This document shows, piece after piece, positions 9,376-18,480 of a DNA stretch of 64,000 nt. A program made the translations under genes and the position numbers. A model generated the notes under the pieces. The model had not been told where the DNA came from. It ran no database searches and worked only from the letters and a program-made list of their open reading frames with translations. Within the stretch, counting starts at the first letter, position 1; every line of letters begins with the position of its first letter. The DNA comes from Haloterrigena alkaliphila (GTDB lineage Archaea; Halobacteriota; Halobacteria; Halobacteriales; Natrialbaceae), in contig NZ_CP071462.1 in NCBI RefSeq assembly GCF_017352155.2, positions 3,658,001 through 3,722,000 on the forward strand. The letters run 5' to 3'.

Positions 9376-9555
9376 ATGGCAATCACAGAGCGCGACCCGG
9401 GCCAGGGAGAGCCGAAGCGGTTCCTCGTGGAGTGCGAGGGCTGTTCGTTCGAGTGCGCGACGACGGGACGCGAGGAAGCGGAACGGATCGGCGACGCACA
9501 TCGCGGCGAGACCGGCCACGACCTCGTCGCGCTCGAGTTACCGCCGTCGATGTAA
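9376..9555 (+). CDS. Small zinc-finger protein (59 residues)
   Basis: A short frame from ATG 9376 encodes 59 residues with CEGC near residue 20, a further Cys four residues on, and two histidines (DAHRGETGHDL). This is a plausible single zinc-binding knuckle. Codon use is GC3-rich like its neighbours, which supports real coding. It belongs to the broad set of haloarchaeal very small Cys-rich proteins with no assigned function. It lies between the tRNA-Glu element and a second small zinc finger on the opposite strand, which it faces. Confidence 0.65.
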   Translation: MAITERDPGQGEPKRFLVECEGCSFECATTGREEAERIGDAHRGETGHDLVALELPPSM

Positions 9556-9616
9556 TTCTGGCTGGAGTCGCGGGAACAGCAGCCGGGTCGCTACGTCCGC
9601 GTCGACGCTCGGCCAG

Positions 9617-9775
9617 CTAGGAAAGCGGCTGGGCGTTCGTCTGTTCGTGCTGGGACGCGACGTACTGGATCACTTCGTCGTAGGGATGCGCTCGTCTGAG
9701 ATGGTCCTCGAGCGTTCGATCGGGATCCAGCGTCTCGGCACAGATCGGACACTCGGTCGGCGGTTGAAAGGCCAT
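9617..9775 (-). CDS. Small C2H2-type zinc-finger protein (52 residues)
   Basis: This 52-residue protein reads MAFQPPTECPICAETLD at its start and continues with LEDHLRRAHPYDEV. The spacing CPIC-x12-H-x4-H is that of a classical C2H2 finger. Such single-finger proteins are common in haloarchaea and may bind nucleic acid or protein, but the target is unknown. ATG 9775 is chosen because it directly precedes the finger; an upstream extension would add unrelated residues. Confidence 0.75.
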   Translation of the reverse strand: MAFQPPTECPICAETLDPDRTLEDHLRRAHPYDEVIQYVASQHEQTNAQPLS

Positions 9776-9942
9776 TTCCCTGTACTTGCTCCCTGACGTG
9801 AAAGACGCTAAAGCCTGCACATGCACGCCGCCGTCCCCGACTCGAGGCGACCCACCGCGATAAGAAACGGCGATTCGCCCACGCTCGGTCCGCGCTGTGA
9901 CCGTCCGACTGGGGTCAGTCGGCCGGTCTCACGTGGCCGGCG

Positions 9943-12390
9943 TCACTCGGCCGCCGGAAGCGTGAAGGAGAACGTCGTTCCGTCGCCGGGTTCGGAGTCG
10001 ACGGTGATCTCGCCGCCGTGGCGTTCGACGATGCGCTGACAGAGCGCCAGTCCGATCCCCGTCCCCTCGTACTCCTCCTGGCTGTGGAGGCGATCGAAGA
10101 CGGTGAACACCCGGTCCTGATCGGCGGGATCGATCCCGATCCCCTCGTCCGCGACCGAAACGACCCACTCCTCGCCACCGTTCTCCGCGGCGTTGCCGCT
10201 TCGTTCCGAGGCGCGTGGCGCCTCGCATCGCTCGGCGTCGACGTGCACGCGCGGCGGGTCGTCGCCGTGGTAGGTCAACGCGTTTTCCAGCAGGTTCTGG
10301 AACACCTGTCGTAACTGGCTCGCGTCGCCCTCCACAACGGGGAGGGTTCCGGTCGAGATTCTGGCGTCGGTTTCCTCGATATGCAACTGGAGGTCGTCGA
10401 TCACGTCCCCGAGGGCGGTCTCGAGGTCGACCGGCTCGAGGGGGTCGCCCCGGGTCTCGACGCGGGAGTACTCGAGCAGGGCGTCGATCATGTCGCTCAT
10501 GCGCTCGGCGCCGTCGACGGCGAAGTCCAGGAACTCCTGGCCGTCCTCGTCGAACGCGTCGCCGTAGCGGCGTTCGAGCAACTGGAGGTAGCTCGTGATC
10601 ATCCGCAGCGGCTCCTGCAGGTCGTGGCTGGCCGCGTAGGCGAACTGCTCGAGCCGTTCGTTCGAGGCCTCGAGTTTCTCGACCGTCTCCTCGAGTTTGC
10701 GCTGGGAGGCCCGGCGTTCCGTGATGTCGGTCAGCGTGACGACCGCCCGACTCACCTCGCCGCGCTCGTTCCTGACCGGCATCCCGTGTTCCATGATGAT
10801 CCGCTGTTCGCCGTCGAACGTGCTGATCTCGTAGATGTTGGGCTCCGAGACCTCCTCGCCCTGGAGCACCTGATACATCGTCCAGTCCTCGGGACCGACC
10901 GGTTCGCCCGAGTCCGCCCAGACCGCCTCGAACTTGTCGTACTCCTCGACGGATTCCGCGTCGAAGACGTCACCGCCCCAGAGTTCCCTGGCGGTATCGT
11001 TGGCTTTGAGCAGCGAGCCGTCCGCGTCCGCGACGACGGCCCCGACGGGCAACACCTGAAACAGCGTCTCGAGTTGCTTGCGCTGCTTCTCGGCCTCGAG
11101 TTCGGCGCGCTTTCGCTCCGTGATGTCCGTCAGCGCCCCGGGGAACGTCTTCGGATCGCCGTCCTCGTCGGCCTCGACGTGGCCGCGGGCGACGACCCAC
11201 CGGAGTTCGTCGTCGGCGTTCCAGACGCGGTATTCGGCCTCGTACTCTCCGCGGGTCTCGACGGCCTCCTCGATTTCCCGTTCGACCCGGTCGCGGTCGT
11301 CTTCGTGAATCGCTTCTATGAACTGTTCGAGCGGGACGCCATTGCGGGCGTCGTCGGGATCGAGACCGAACGTTTTGGCGAACGATGCTCCGGCGGTCAT
11401 CCGGTCCTCGGGAATCGACCACTCCCACGTTCCGACCGCGCCCGCTTCGGTCGCGGCTTCGAGTTGTTCCTTCGCGTCGCGCAGGTGCCGTTCGCGCTCC
11501 TTGCGTTCGGTGACGTCGCGGTCCGAGACGATGATCGAGACGACGTCGCCGTCGTCGTTCGTGACGGGCCTGAAGACGCCGTTGAGCGTGTACTGCTCCC
11601 CGTTCGGGCGGGTGAGATCGGTCTCGAACTCGACGTACTCGCCGTTCGCCGCCCGGTTCGTCCACTCTCTAACGTCCGAGTGTGCACCGTCGCCCTCGCC
11701 CCACCACGGCGTCTCCCAGAAGGGTTCGCCGGTTACGTCCTCGAGGTCGGCGTCGATGTACTCCATCGCCGTCCCGTTGATGTCGAGGACCGTTCCGTCG
11801 GGTTCGAGCAGTCCGACGAGGATGTTCGGATCCTCGAAGATCGCTTCGAACCGGCGCTCCGTCCGCGCGTTCTCGATCGCCGACGCGAGCACGGTGGCGA
11901 CGCTCCGGACGAAGGCGGCGTCGGAGTCGGTGAACGCTTCCGTCTCGGTCGCGTGCACAGATAGGACGCCCCACGGCTCCTCGACCGTGCCGATACCCGC
12001 GCTCACGCTACTCACGACGTCGTGATCGGCCAGTCGGTCGGCGCGGGAGAACCGCTCCTCGGCGCGCAGGTCGTCGACGATCACCGGCCGGTCGCGGCGA
12101 AGCGCGTACCCGCTCTGTGAATCCGGATCGGTCGAGACCGTCGCCGTCCCGACCAGTTCGTTCGGCCAGCCGACGCCGTGGCGAAGGAGGGCGTCGTCGC
12201 CGGGCACCACCTCGAGGACGCTCGCGTACTCTGTCCCGAGGGTCTCGGCGACGGCGGCGGTCGCCTCGCGAAGCAACCCGTCGAGGTCGTCCGCCTCGAG
12301 GGCTCGCTGGCCGAGATCCGCGACGACCTCCTGCTGGCGGATGCGGGTATCGGCGTCCGAGTCGACATCCACGTACGGGGAGGAAGGCAT
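9943..12390 (-). CDS. GAF/PAS sensor histidine kinase
   Basis: An 815-residue cytosolic sensor kinase. Domains in order are a GAF domain (about 20-175), three PAS/PAC modules (about 180-295, 310-425 and 435-560), a HisKA dimerisation domain (about 575-645) and a HATPase_c domain (about 690-813). The phospho-accepting histidine is H589 in YAASHDLQEPLRM. The N-box includes N703 (NLLENALTYH), and GIGID and GTGIGLAL are the G boxes. There is no membrane helix, so the input is probably intracellular (redox, ligand or light via PAS). No response regulator is adjacent, so it is an orphan kinase. A box A lies 28 nt before the ATG. Confidence 0.95.
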   Translation of the reverse strand: MPSSPYVDVDSDADTRIRQQEVVADLGQRALEADDLDGLLREATAAVAETLGTEYASVLEVVPGDDALLRHGVGWPNELVGTATVSTDPDSQSGYALRRDRPVIVDDLRAEERFSRADRLADHDVVSSVSAGIGTVEEPWGVLSVHATETEAFTDSDAAFVRSVATVLASAIENARTERRFEAIFEDPNILVGLLEPDGTVLDINGTAMEYIDADLEDVTGEPFWETPWWGEGDGAHSDVREWTNRAANGEYVEFETDLTRPNGEQYTLNGVFRPVTNDDGDVVSIIVSDRDVTERKERERHLRDAKEQLEAATEAGAVGTWEWSIPEDRMTAGASFAKTFGLDPDDARNGVPLEQFIEAIHEDDRDRVEREIEEAVETRGEYEAEYRVWNADDELRWVVARGHVEADEDGDPKTFPGALTDITERKRAELEAEKQRKQLETLFQVLPVGAVVADADGSLLKANDTARELWGGDVFDAESVEEYDKFEAVWADSGEPVGPEDWTMYQVLQGEEVSEPNIYEISTFDGEQRIIMEHGMPVRNERGEVSRAVVTLTDITERRASQRKLEETVEKLEASNERLEQFAYAASHDLQEPLRMITSYLQLLERRYGDAFDEDGQEFLDFAVDGAERMSDMIDALLEYSRVETRGDPLEPVDLETALGDVIDDLQLHIEETDARISTGTLPVVEGDASQLRQVFQNLLENALTYHGDDPPRVHVDAERCEAPRASERSGNAAENGGEEWVVSVADEGIGIDPADQDRVFTVFDRLHSQEEYEGTGIGLALCQRIVERHGGEITVDSEPGDGTTFSFTLPAAE

Positions 12391-12414
12391 TTAGGACCCA
12401 TATCAGGGGACACT

Positions 12415-12420
12415 GTATAA
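12415..12420 (-). promoter_or_regulatory. Box A promoter of the histidine kinase gene
   Basis: On the minus strand the sequence reads cttatac about 28 nt before ATG 12390, predicting a leaderless transcript. The 216-bp gap to the winged-helix gene at 12607 is a divergent promoter region. Confidence 0.5.
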
Positions 12421-12606
12421 GCGCTTCTTTCACCGAACGTGAAACGAAGAGGTCGGACGCCGGAACGGCGATATTCAACCACCGATCGAGGTTTTTGTTG
12501 TGATTTCGTGGGTGAAAAGCGGGTTCCGTTCGGGGACTCGTGGTGAACACCAATGTATTTAGCCGGAGTCGCTTTTCCCCCCGAAGCCGTCGGGCCAAAT
12601 ACTGAC

Positions 12607-12963
12607 ATGGACCGTCGGGAAGCATTCCGGGTGTTGGCCAGCGCGGACCGTCAGCTCGTCCTCCACGAGCTACTGGAACGGGACGGACGGGCCTCGATTC
12701 CCGAACTCTCCCGACAGGTCGCCGCCCGGAGACACCGACTCGTCCCCGAGAAGCTCAGTGATGAGGAACGCAGGCGCGCTCGAATCCGATTGATCCACAC
12801 CCATCTACCCCGAATGGAAGAGGCGGACGTCATCGATATCGTCTGGGACGACACGGAAATCGTCCTCAACGATGCGGAAGTCGATAAGCTGTTCGAGGCC
12901 GCCGAGGAGCTAGACAACTGGCCGCCGAACGACCTGCTGGGACGGCGCGCGCGACGCCGATAG
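12607..12963 (+). CDS. Haloarchaeal winged-helix protein, DUF7344 type (copy 1)
   Basis: A 118-residue protein starting MDRREAFRVLASADRQ. It has a winged-helix N-terminal half (VLHELLERDGRASIPELS) and the conserved core IHTHLPRMEEADVIDI typical of a large haloarchaeal DNA-binding family. It is a paralogue of the gene at 19388-19741; both end in FEAAEELxxWPPxDL. A longer frame begins at 12553, but that extension is not family-like. It is divergent from the histidine kinase, so it could be a regulator in the same circuit, although this is only positional inference. Confidence 0.75.
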   Translation: MDRREAFRVLASADRQLVLHELLERDGRASIPELSRQVAARRHRLVPEKLSDEERRRARIRLIHTHLPRMEEADVIDIVWDDTEIVLNDAEVDKLFEAAEELDNWPPNDLLGRRARRR

Positions 12964-13035
12964 TCCGCTATCCCGCCAGTCGCACCGGTTCGAACGGTCC
13001 CAAAAAACCTCTCCTCGAGCGTCGATACGCGTCGC

Positions 13036-13740
13036 TCACGCCTGCGAGCCCGGGTCGATCCGGATCCCCCTCGCGGCGGTGGCCTTGAACGAAGCGGTGA
13101 TCGCCCGTCCCGGGGCCAGTCCCAGCCGCTCTACGCTGGATTTCGTGACCAGCGCCTGGAGTTCGGCGTCGCCCTCGAGCCGAACCGTCACCCTGGTGAT
13201 CGATTCGCCCGGCTCGAGGCGGTCGACGGTCCCCCGGAACTGGTTGCGGAGGCTGGTGCCGTCGGCCTCGGGCGCCTCGTCGGGGTCGGTCAACACGACG
13301 GCGTCCGAGCGGACGGTGAGCTGTACCTCGTTCGCCCCGTCGGGAACCAGCGCCAGTACCGGCCCGATCGCCGTCTCGACCGTCGCGAGTTCTCCGGTTC
13401 GCTCCCGGACGGTGCCCGCGAAGACCGATTCCGTGACTCGAGCGACGCCGTCGAGTTCGGCGTCGTGGCGGTCGAACTGCTGGCGTAGCTCGCGGGCGGT
13501 CGCGGTCAGCTCGGTGCCGCCGCCGCCGCTGCCGCCGCGCTGGCGCTCCGTGATCGGGCCGACGGCGTCCTCGATCTCGACGATGCGGTTCTGCAGGCGC
13601 GCGTACGAGCGGCCCAGTTCCTCGGCCGCGCGGTGCATCGACCCGTACCGGTCGATGGCGTCGAGCATCTCGATGTCGCGGCGCTCGATCGTGACGCCGT
13701 CGACCGCGAGTTGCGTACTGTACTCCTTCTCGACGGTCAT
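13036..13740 (-). CDS. ModE-like HTH/TOBE regulator of the tungstate/molybdate operon
   Basis: This 234-residue protein has a LysR/ModE-type winged helix in its N-terminus (DIEMLDAIDRYGSMHRAAEEL with SYARLQNRI). Two MOP/TOBE-like segments follow in the C-terminal half (about 95-160 and 165-230), the fold that binds molybdate or tungstate. The glycine-rich linker RGGSGGGGTE joins the two parts. It is the last gene of the tup operon, about 50 bp after tupC. The expected role is oxyanion-dependent repression of the transporter or of tungsto/molybdoenzymes. The classification rests on architecture and context. Confidence 0.85.
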   Translation of the reverse strand: MTVEKEYSTQLAVDGVTIERRDIEMLDAIDRYGSMHRAAEELGRSYARLQNRIVEIEDAVGPITERQRGGSGGGGTELTATARELRQQFDRHDAELDGVARVTESVFAGTVRERTGELATVETAIGPVLALVPDGANEVQLTVRSDAVVLTDPDEAPEADGTSLRNQFRGTVDRLEPGESITRVTVRLEGDAELQALVTKSSVERLGLAPGRAITASFKATAARGIRIDPGSQA

Positions 13741-13790
13741 GGTGGCCTCGAGCGGTGACCGCGGCGTGCGCGGTGGGTGGACATCGATGG

Positions 13791-14558
13791 TCAGTATATC
13801 AGTTCGCCGTCGATAAATTTCCGGGTCCGGTCGTCCCGCGGGTCGTCGAACACGCGCTCCGTCCGATCGACTTCGATGATGCCGTCGCCGAGCAACACGG
13901 CGGTGCGGTCCGCGACGCGCCGGGCCTGGTGCATGTCGTGGGTCGCGACGACGACGCCGATTCCCTCGGTTCGGGCCTCGGCGACGGCGTCCTCGATGAC
14001 CGCCGTGTTTCTGGGGTCGAGATCGGAGGTGGGCTCGTCCAGCAGGAGGATATCGGGATCGTACGCCAGCGCCCGGGCGAACGCGACCCGCTGGGCCTCG
14101 CCGCCGGACAGCGAGTCAGCGTCCTGTTCGGCCTTGTCGGCCAGCCCGACGGTCTCGAGGGCGTCGATCGCGTCACCGGTTCCGTTTTGTCCGCCGACGA
14201 GCCGCGCGAACTCGTGGCGGATCCGATCCGGCCACGCCTGGCGGACCCGCAGCCCGTACTGGGCGTTCCGGCGGACGCTCGCGTCGAAGAGGCTCGCCTC
14301 CTGGAAGACCATCCCGATGCGGCGGCGGTACGCGAGGCGCCGGTCCTCGGCGACCCGCCAGACGTCCTCGCCGTCGTAGCTGATCGTCCCGTCGTCGGGC
14401 GCGTCGAACAGCGCCAGCAGCCGGAGCAGCGTGGTCTTGCCGACGCCGGAGGGACCGATGATCGCGACGACCTCGCCGGGTGAGACCGACAGCGAGACGC
14501 CGTCGAGGACGGTCTCGTCCCCGTAGCCGTGGGAGACGTCCGCCGCCTCGAGGCTCAT
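13791..14558 (-). CDS. tupC: Tungstate/molybdate ABC transporter ATP-binding protein
   Basis: A 255-residue ABC ATPase with Walker [11 protein letters not shown]-loop [10 protein letters not shown], signature [15 protein letters not shown], Walker [14 protein letters not shown] and the switch histidine in [13 protein letters not shown]. It energises tungstate (or molybdate) uptake with TupB and TupA. Its ATG overlaps the stop codon of tupB (ATGA), a sign of translational coupling. The family assignment to the Tup rather than the Mod or Wtp group comes mainly from the binding protein. Confidence 0.92.
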   Translation of the reverse strand: MSLEAADVSHGYGDETVLDGVSLSVSPGEVVAIIGPSGVGKTTLLRLLALFDAPDDGTISYDGEDVWRVAEDRRLAYRRRIGMVFQEASLFDASVRRNAQYGLRVRQAWPDRIRHEFARLVGGQNGTGDAIDALETVGLADKAEQDADSLSGGEAQRVAFARALAYDPDILLLDEPTSDLDPRNTAVIEDAVAEARTEGIGVVVATHDMHQARRVADRTAVLLGDGIIEVDRTERVFDDPRDDRTRKFIDGELIY

Positions 14559-15271
14559 CGGTACCCCCCTTCGTCGCTGCCCAGTCGGATTACGATCCCG
14601 TTGACGACCAACACGAGGACGAGGAGAATCGCGCCGAGGACCATGGCCGTCTCGTACCGACCCCGCTGGGCCTCGAGCTGGATCGCCGTCGTGAGCGTCC
14701 GCGTCTTCGAGGTGCCGTCCGCGCCGGCGATGTTCCCGCCGACGATGAGGACGGAGCCGACCTCGCTGATCGCGCGGCCGAAGCCCGCGAGGACGGCGGT
14801 CGCGATCCCGTAGCGGGCCTCCTTGATCGTAACCAGCGCCACGTCGAGTCGGGTCCCGCCCATGGCGTAGGCGGCGTCGCGGACGTTCGCCTCGACGCTA
14901 CTGACGGCGGCGAGGCTCACGCCGGTGATGACCGGCGCGGCGAGGACGAACTGGGACATGATCATCGCCTCGCGCGTGAAGACGAGCCCGAGCGACCCGA
15001 GCGGCCCCTGGTTCGAGACCGCGACCAGCACGAGGAGGCCGACGACGACGCTCGGAAACCCCATTCCGGTGTTGATGACCGACGTCAGGAACTGCTTGCC
15101 CCGAAACTCCGCGAACCCGACGGCGAGCGCGATCGGGAGGCTACACAGCGTGCTCAACGCGACCGCGATCACGCTGACGTACAGCGAGACGACGATGATG
15201 CTCCAGACGTAGTTCCACTCGAAGGGAAACGCGGCCAGCGATGGACCGATCACGATGCTCTCGAGTAGCAT
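14555..15271 (-). CDS. tupB: Tungstate ABC transporter permease
   Basis: A 238-residue permease with about five or six membrane helices. The cytoplasmic EAA-like loop reads [20 protein letters not shown]. The start at 15271 is chosen because its ATG shares one base with the TGA stop of tupA (TGATG), the usual coupling pattern; a longer frame overlaps tupA and has a basic non-hydrophobic extension. It forms the membrane channel of the tungstate importer. Confidence 0.92.
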   Translation of the reverse strand: MLLESIVIGPSLAAFPFEWNYVWSIIVVSLYVSVIAVALSTLCSLPIALAVGFAEFRGKQFLTSVINTGMGFPSVVVGLLVLVAVSNQGPLGSLGLVFTREAMIMSQFVLAAPVITGVSLAAVSSVEANVRDAAYAMGGTRLDVALVTIKEARYGIATAVLAGFGRAISEVGSVLIVGGNIAGADGTSKTRTLTTAIQLEAQRGRYETAMVLGAILLVLVLVVNGIVIRLGSDEGGYR

Positions 15272-16221
15272 CACCCGTCCGATGAATCGTTCGACTCGCC
15301 GCCGTCCGCGCCGTTCCACCCCTCGGGGACGTACTGCCGGAAGTTCGGGTCCTCAGAGAGGGCCTCCGGGTAGAACAGCTGTTCGCCGTTGGCGGTGTAG
15401 TTCTCGATGAGCTCCTGGCCCTCCGGGCCGGTGATGAAACCGATGTACGCCATCGCGAGGTCGTACTCGACGTGGTCGTGGACCGCCGGATTGACGGCGA
15501 CGATTCCGTAGGGGTTCGCGAGCAGCTCCGCCCCGCCCTCGATGGGCCCCTGCACGTGGATCTCGAGGTCGAGTTCGTCCTGCATGTCCAGATACGTCCC
15601 GCGATCGGACAGCGTGTAGGCGTCCAGCTGGGTGGCCCGATTGAGTGCGTCGCCCATCCCCGCGCCCACCTCGGCGTACCAGTCGCCGAATTCCTCGACC
15701 GCGAGTCCCGTCTCGTCCCAGAGCTCGAGTTCCTTCGTGTGCGTGCCGGAGTCGTCGCCCCGCGAGACGAACGCAGATTCCGACTCGGCGATCGCCTCGA
15801 AGGACGCGACGACGTCCTCGCCGCCGCCGATTCCCGCGGGGTCGTCGGGGCCGCCGACGACGACGAAGTCGTTGTACATCAGATCGCGCCGGTTGACGCC
15901 GTACCCCTCCCGCATGAACTCGTCCTCGAGCGAGCGGGCGTGGACCATCACCACGTCGGAGTCGCCGTTTCGCGCGGTCTCGAGGGCCTGGCCCGTCCCC
16001 TGCGAGACGGCGTCGACGGTGACGCCGTACCGATCTTCGAAGGGCGCGTTGAGTTCGTCGAGCAACCCGGTGTTGTACGTGCTCGAGGTCGTCGTCAGCG
16101 TCAGCGTTTCCCCGGTGATCGATCCGCCGTCGGAGTCGCTGGTCAGCGACGCGCAGCCGGCGAGTCCCGCGACGCTCCCGGTCGCGAGCGCGGCGACGAA
16201 CTCACGCCGTTGTATCGTCAT
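15271..16221 (-). CDS. tupA: Tungstate ABC transporter substrate-binding lipoprotein
   Basis: A 316-residue extracytoplasmic oxyanion-binding protein. The N-terminus has a Tat motif (QRREFVAAL) and lipobox LAGC with C23, so it is exported folded and lipid-anchored. [26 protein letters not shown] and [17 protein letters not shown] are characteristic of the TupA family, which prefers tungstate, needed for archaeal tungstoenzymes. Molybdate cannot be ruled out. It is the first gene of tupABC plus the TOBE regulator. On the minus strand a box A (ctattt, 16247-16252) lies 29 nt before the ATG. Confidence 0.93.
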   Translation of the reverse strand: MTIQRREFVAALATGSVAGLAGCASLTSDSDGGSITGETLTLTTTSSTYNTGLLDELNAPFEDRYGVTVDAVSQGTGQALETARNGDSDVVMVHARSLEDEFMREGYGVNRRDLMYNDFVVVGGPDDPAGIGGGEDVVASFEAIAESESAFVSRGDDSGTHTKELELWDETGLAVEEFGDWYAEVGAGMGDALNRATQLDAYTLSDRGTYLDMQDELDLEIHVQGPIEGGAELLANPYGIVAVNPAVHDHVEYDLAMAYIGFITGPEGQELIENYTANGEQLFYPEALSEDPNFRQYVPEGWNGADGGESNDSSDG

Positions 16222-16536
16222 AGATACCACGCTAGCGGCCGGGGAGAAATAGCTTTGGATGGGGGAATACCGACGAGCGGGTACGCGGTGGCGGGATCGC
16301 ACGCGATCTGCCGGATCACGCCCGTCGATTCGGCTCACCGATAGCTGGTATCGATTCCGTCGCCGCCGGGGCGCGCCGTTCGCAACGGATCGCGAAAGCG
16401 CGGATCGTCCCTCGCTGCACCCGTTGGCTACCGAAATCGAGTGGAAATACGCCGTTGCTGCTGGAAGGCTCGAGGGCAGGAGACATAACTGGATATTCGT
16501 AAGGCCCTAATATAGGGAGTCCTTCATAGTATACAA
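16222..16536. promoter_or_regulatory. Divergent tupA/Lrp promoter region with palindromic box A
   Basis: This 315-bp gap holds the tupA promoter on the minus strand (16247-16252) and the promoter of the Lrp-type gene on the plus strand. The latter is a near-palindrome ccctaatataggg at 16505-16517, in which the TATA-like core is the centre; its middle lies 26 nt before ATG 16537. A protein binding this palindrome would block TBP, so it is a good candidate autoregulatory operator. No coding sequence was seen in the rest. Confidence 0.5.
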
Positions 16537-17004
16537 ATGACCTACGAACATCTGGACACGGACCTGGTCAACGAACTGCTCGACGACGGCCGCGCGAGCC
16601 TTCGCAGCCTCGCGGAGGAACTCGACGTCTCCGTCACGACCGTCTCCAACCACCTCTCGGACCTCGAGGAAGCGGACGTCATTCAGGGGTACACGCCGAT
16701 CGTCGACTACGACGCGCTCGGCTACGACGTCACCGCCATCATGCAACTCAAGGCCGAGGGGAGCGCCCTCCCGGAACTGACGGAGACGCTGAAGGACCAC
16801 CGGCAGATGATTTCGGTCTACGAGGTCACCGGCGACTACGACGTGATCGCCATCGGCAAGTTCACCGACACCGACGACATGAACGACCAGATCAAGACCC
16901 TGATCACCGACCCCGATATCAACCAGTCGAACACGAGCATCGTCCTCAACACCGTCGTCGAGAACGAGCAGTTCGAACTCGACGGCGAGAGTTCCGACAT
17001 CTAG
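16537..17004 (+). CDS. Lrp/AsnC family transcriptional regulator
   Basis: A 155-residue regulator. An N-terminal helix-turn-helix ([20 protein letters not shown], about 20-40) is followed by the RAM/AsnC ligand-binding domain (about 65-145), in which the loop [13 protein letters not shown] is typical. Members form dimers to octamers and respond to amino acids. Effector and targets are not evident. It is divergent from tupA, and its promoter contains a palindrome suited to self-repression. Downstream, the 17005-17212 gap contains a short direct repeat but no gene. Confidence 0.92.
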   Translation: MTYEHLDTDLVNELLDDGRASLRSLAEELDVSVTTVSNHLSDLEEADVIQGYTPIVDYDALGYDVTAIMQLKAEGSALPELTETLKDHRQMISVYEVTGDYDVIAIGKFTDTDDMNDQIKTLITDPDINQSNTSIVLNTVVENEQFELDGESSDI

Positions 17005-17065
17005 ATCGTCTCGAGACGGATCGCAGCGGTCGAGAACCGTCGACTTACCCCGCGCGATCGCTTCC

Positions 17066-17108
17066 GCTGTCGCCAGAGACGCTTACGACTGCTGTTGCCA
17101 GAGACGCT
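17066..17108. repeat. Two 18-nt direct repeats behind the Lrp gene
   Basis: The unit gctgtYgccagagacgct occurs at 17066-17083 and 17091-17108 with a 25-nt period and one mismatch. It lies between two convergent genes. Function is unknown. Confidence 0.6.
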
Positions 17109-17212
17109 CCGATACCGCTGGCAGCGGTGCTCGAGGCGCGACGAGACGTCGATGAGAACCGAACCCCGGCCTCGAGCGGCGGGCCGACCGCGATTCGACC
17201 TGGCGGCGAGCG

Positions 17213-17530
17213 TCAGTGGCCGATTCCGGGCCGCTGGAACGTGGTCTCGTCGGCCGAGGGATCCTCGAGGGCCGTATCGATCTCCGAGGCGCCGAGGACG
17301 TCGTTTCGCTGGGGCTCGTCGGGTCGTCTGAAGTAGTACGTCTCCGCACAGCCGGCGACCATCTCCGTGAGGGGCTGGTCCTCGTCGTGGACGACCGACA
17401 CGAGGTCACCCGTGACGGCGATCAGTGTCGCGTCGTCCGGTTTGTGAAGTTCGTCTCGTAGCTCGGCGGCGGTGCAGTCGTCGGGTAGCTGCAGGTGGAC
17501 TCCGTCGACGGTCGCCCATCGCGTCTCCAT
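17213..17530 (-). CDS. Conserved small protein of unknown function
   Basis: A 105-residue acidic protein with no membrane segment. The first 60 residues (VHLQLPDDCTAAELRDEL, then TLIAVTGDLVSVV and ETYYF) have a strand-helix-strand rhythm compatible with a beta-grasp or ubiquitin-like fold, but this is a guess from pattern alone. The C-terminal 40 residues are polar and probably disordered. Codon use is normal for the window. No operon partner is evident; it converges on the Lrp gene. Confidence 0.6.
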   Translation of the reverse strand: METRWATVDGVHLQLPDDCTAAELRDELHKPDDATLIAVTGDLVSVVHDEDQPLTEMVAGCAETYYFRRPDEPQRNDVLGASEIDTALEDPSADETTFQRPGIGH

Positions 17531-17643
17531 ACGTCTCCGTTGGGGCCTTGGTACCTATACCGTTGGGCCCGCAGCTACAGGCCGCTTACTAAATACCGGT
17601 CGGTAGCGCAAACGAGGCGATGTGCGGCTAAACCAGCGGCCGA

Positions 17644-17772
17644 TCAGGCCGTCGCCGTCCCGTAGTCCACGGCATCGTACCGTTGCCCGCAGTTCGGGCA
17701 CTGGTACCTCCCGTCGATGTGCTCGTAGAGGCGTTCCCCGCAGTGCTGGCAGCGCCAGATGGGGTGTTTCAT
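17644..17772 (-). CDS. Small zinc-ribbon protein (42 residues)
   Basis: A 42-residue protein starting MKHPIWRCQHCGERLY and continuing YQCPNCGQRYDAV. The two CxxCG knuckles (Cys8/11 and Cys25/28) form a rubredoxin-like zinc ribbon. Haloarchaea express many such CPxCG small proteins; a few have been studied in Haloferax volcanii, but this one cannot be assigned. It is divergent from the DUF309 gene at 17875. Confidence 0.75.
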   Translation of the reverse strand: MKHPIWRCQHCGERLYEHIDGRYQCPNCGQRYDAVDYGTATA

Positions 17773-17874
17773 CTAGTCGAATCGCGGGACCTGAACCGAA
17801 TAAATACTCGGCTGCCTCGGTGGCCACTTTAAGTCAGGCGACGGAATTACCCGTCGGCCGATCCAACTCGACCT

Positions 17875-18366
17875 ATGGACGATCACACCAGCGACCCCAC
17901 CGTCGCGGCGCCCGCCGGCTCCGGTACGCCGACGGGCTGGAACGCCGAAACGGGGCGCTGGGACCACGCGACGCTCCGGCGCGCGACGGTCCACGGGGTC
18001 CGCCTCTTCAACGAGGGTGCCTACCACGAGAGCCACGATTGCTTCGAGGCGGAGTGGTACAACTACGGCCGCGGGACGACCGAGAGCTCCTTTCTGCACG
18101 GGATGGTCCAGGTCGCCGCCGGCGCGTACAAGCGCGTCGACTTCGACAACGACGACGGGTTGCGATCGCTCTTTCGAACCGCGCTGCAGTACCTCCGGGA
18201 CGTCCCGCGAGACTACTACGGCGTCGACCTCCTCGAGGTTCGAACCGTCCTCACGAACGCGCTCGGGGAACCGGGCCGGATCGACGAGTGGGCGATCCCC
18301 CTCGACGGCGAGCGGCCGACCGCCGGCCCGGCGGATTTCGCGTACGCGGACGGACTCGAGGAGTGA
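17875..18366 (+). CDS. DUF309 family protein
   Basis: A 163-residue helical protein with the DUF309 signature: [20 protein letters not shown] followed by [17 protein letters not shown]. The conserved His and Glu pairs in [11 protein letters not shown] suggest a metal- or anion-binding helical bundle, but no biochemical role is known. The first 35 residues are a variable Pro/Thr/Gly-rich lead. The gene is single and is followed by an independent promoter. Confidence 0.85.
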   Translation: MDDHTSDPTVAAPAGSGTPTGWNAETGRWDHATLRRATVHGVRLFNEGAYHESHDCFEAEWYNYGRGTTESSFLHGMVQVAAGAYKRVDFDNDDGLRSLFRTALQYLRDVPRDYYGVDLLEVRTVLTNALGEPGRIDEWAIPLDGERPTAGPADFAYADGLEE

Positions 18367-18480
18367 CAGTTCGGACCGCGCGGACCACGCCGCCCGGTTC
18401 ATACCGGCAGCAGGGGGCATGGTACCGCGTGCCACGTCGGATCGGGTGACTATTCATCGTTGCGAGAGACCGAATCGCCT

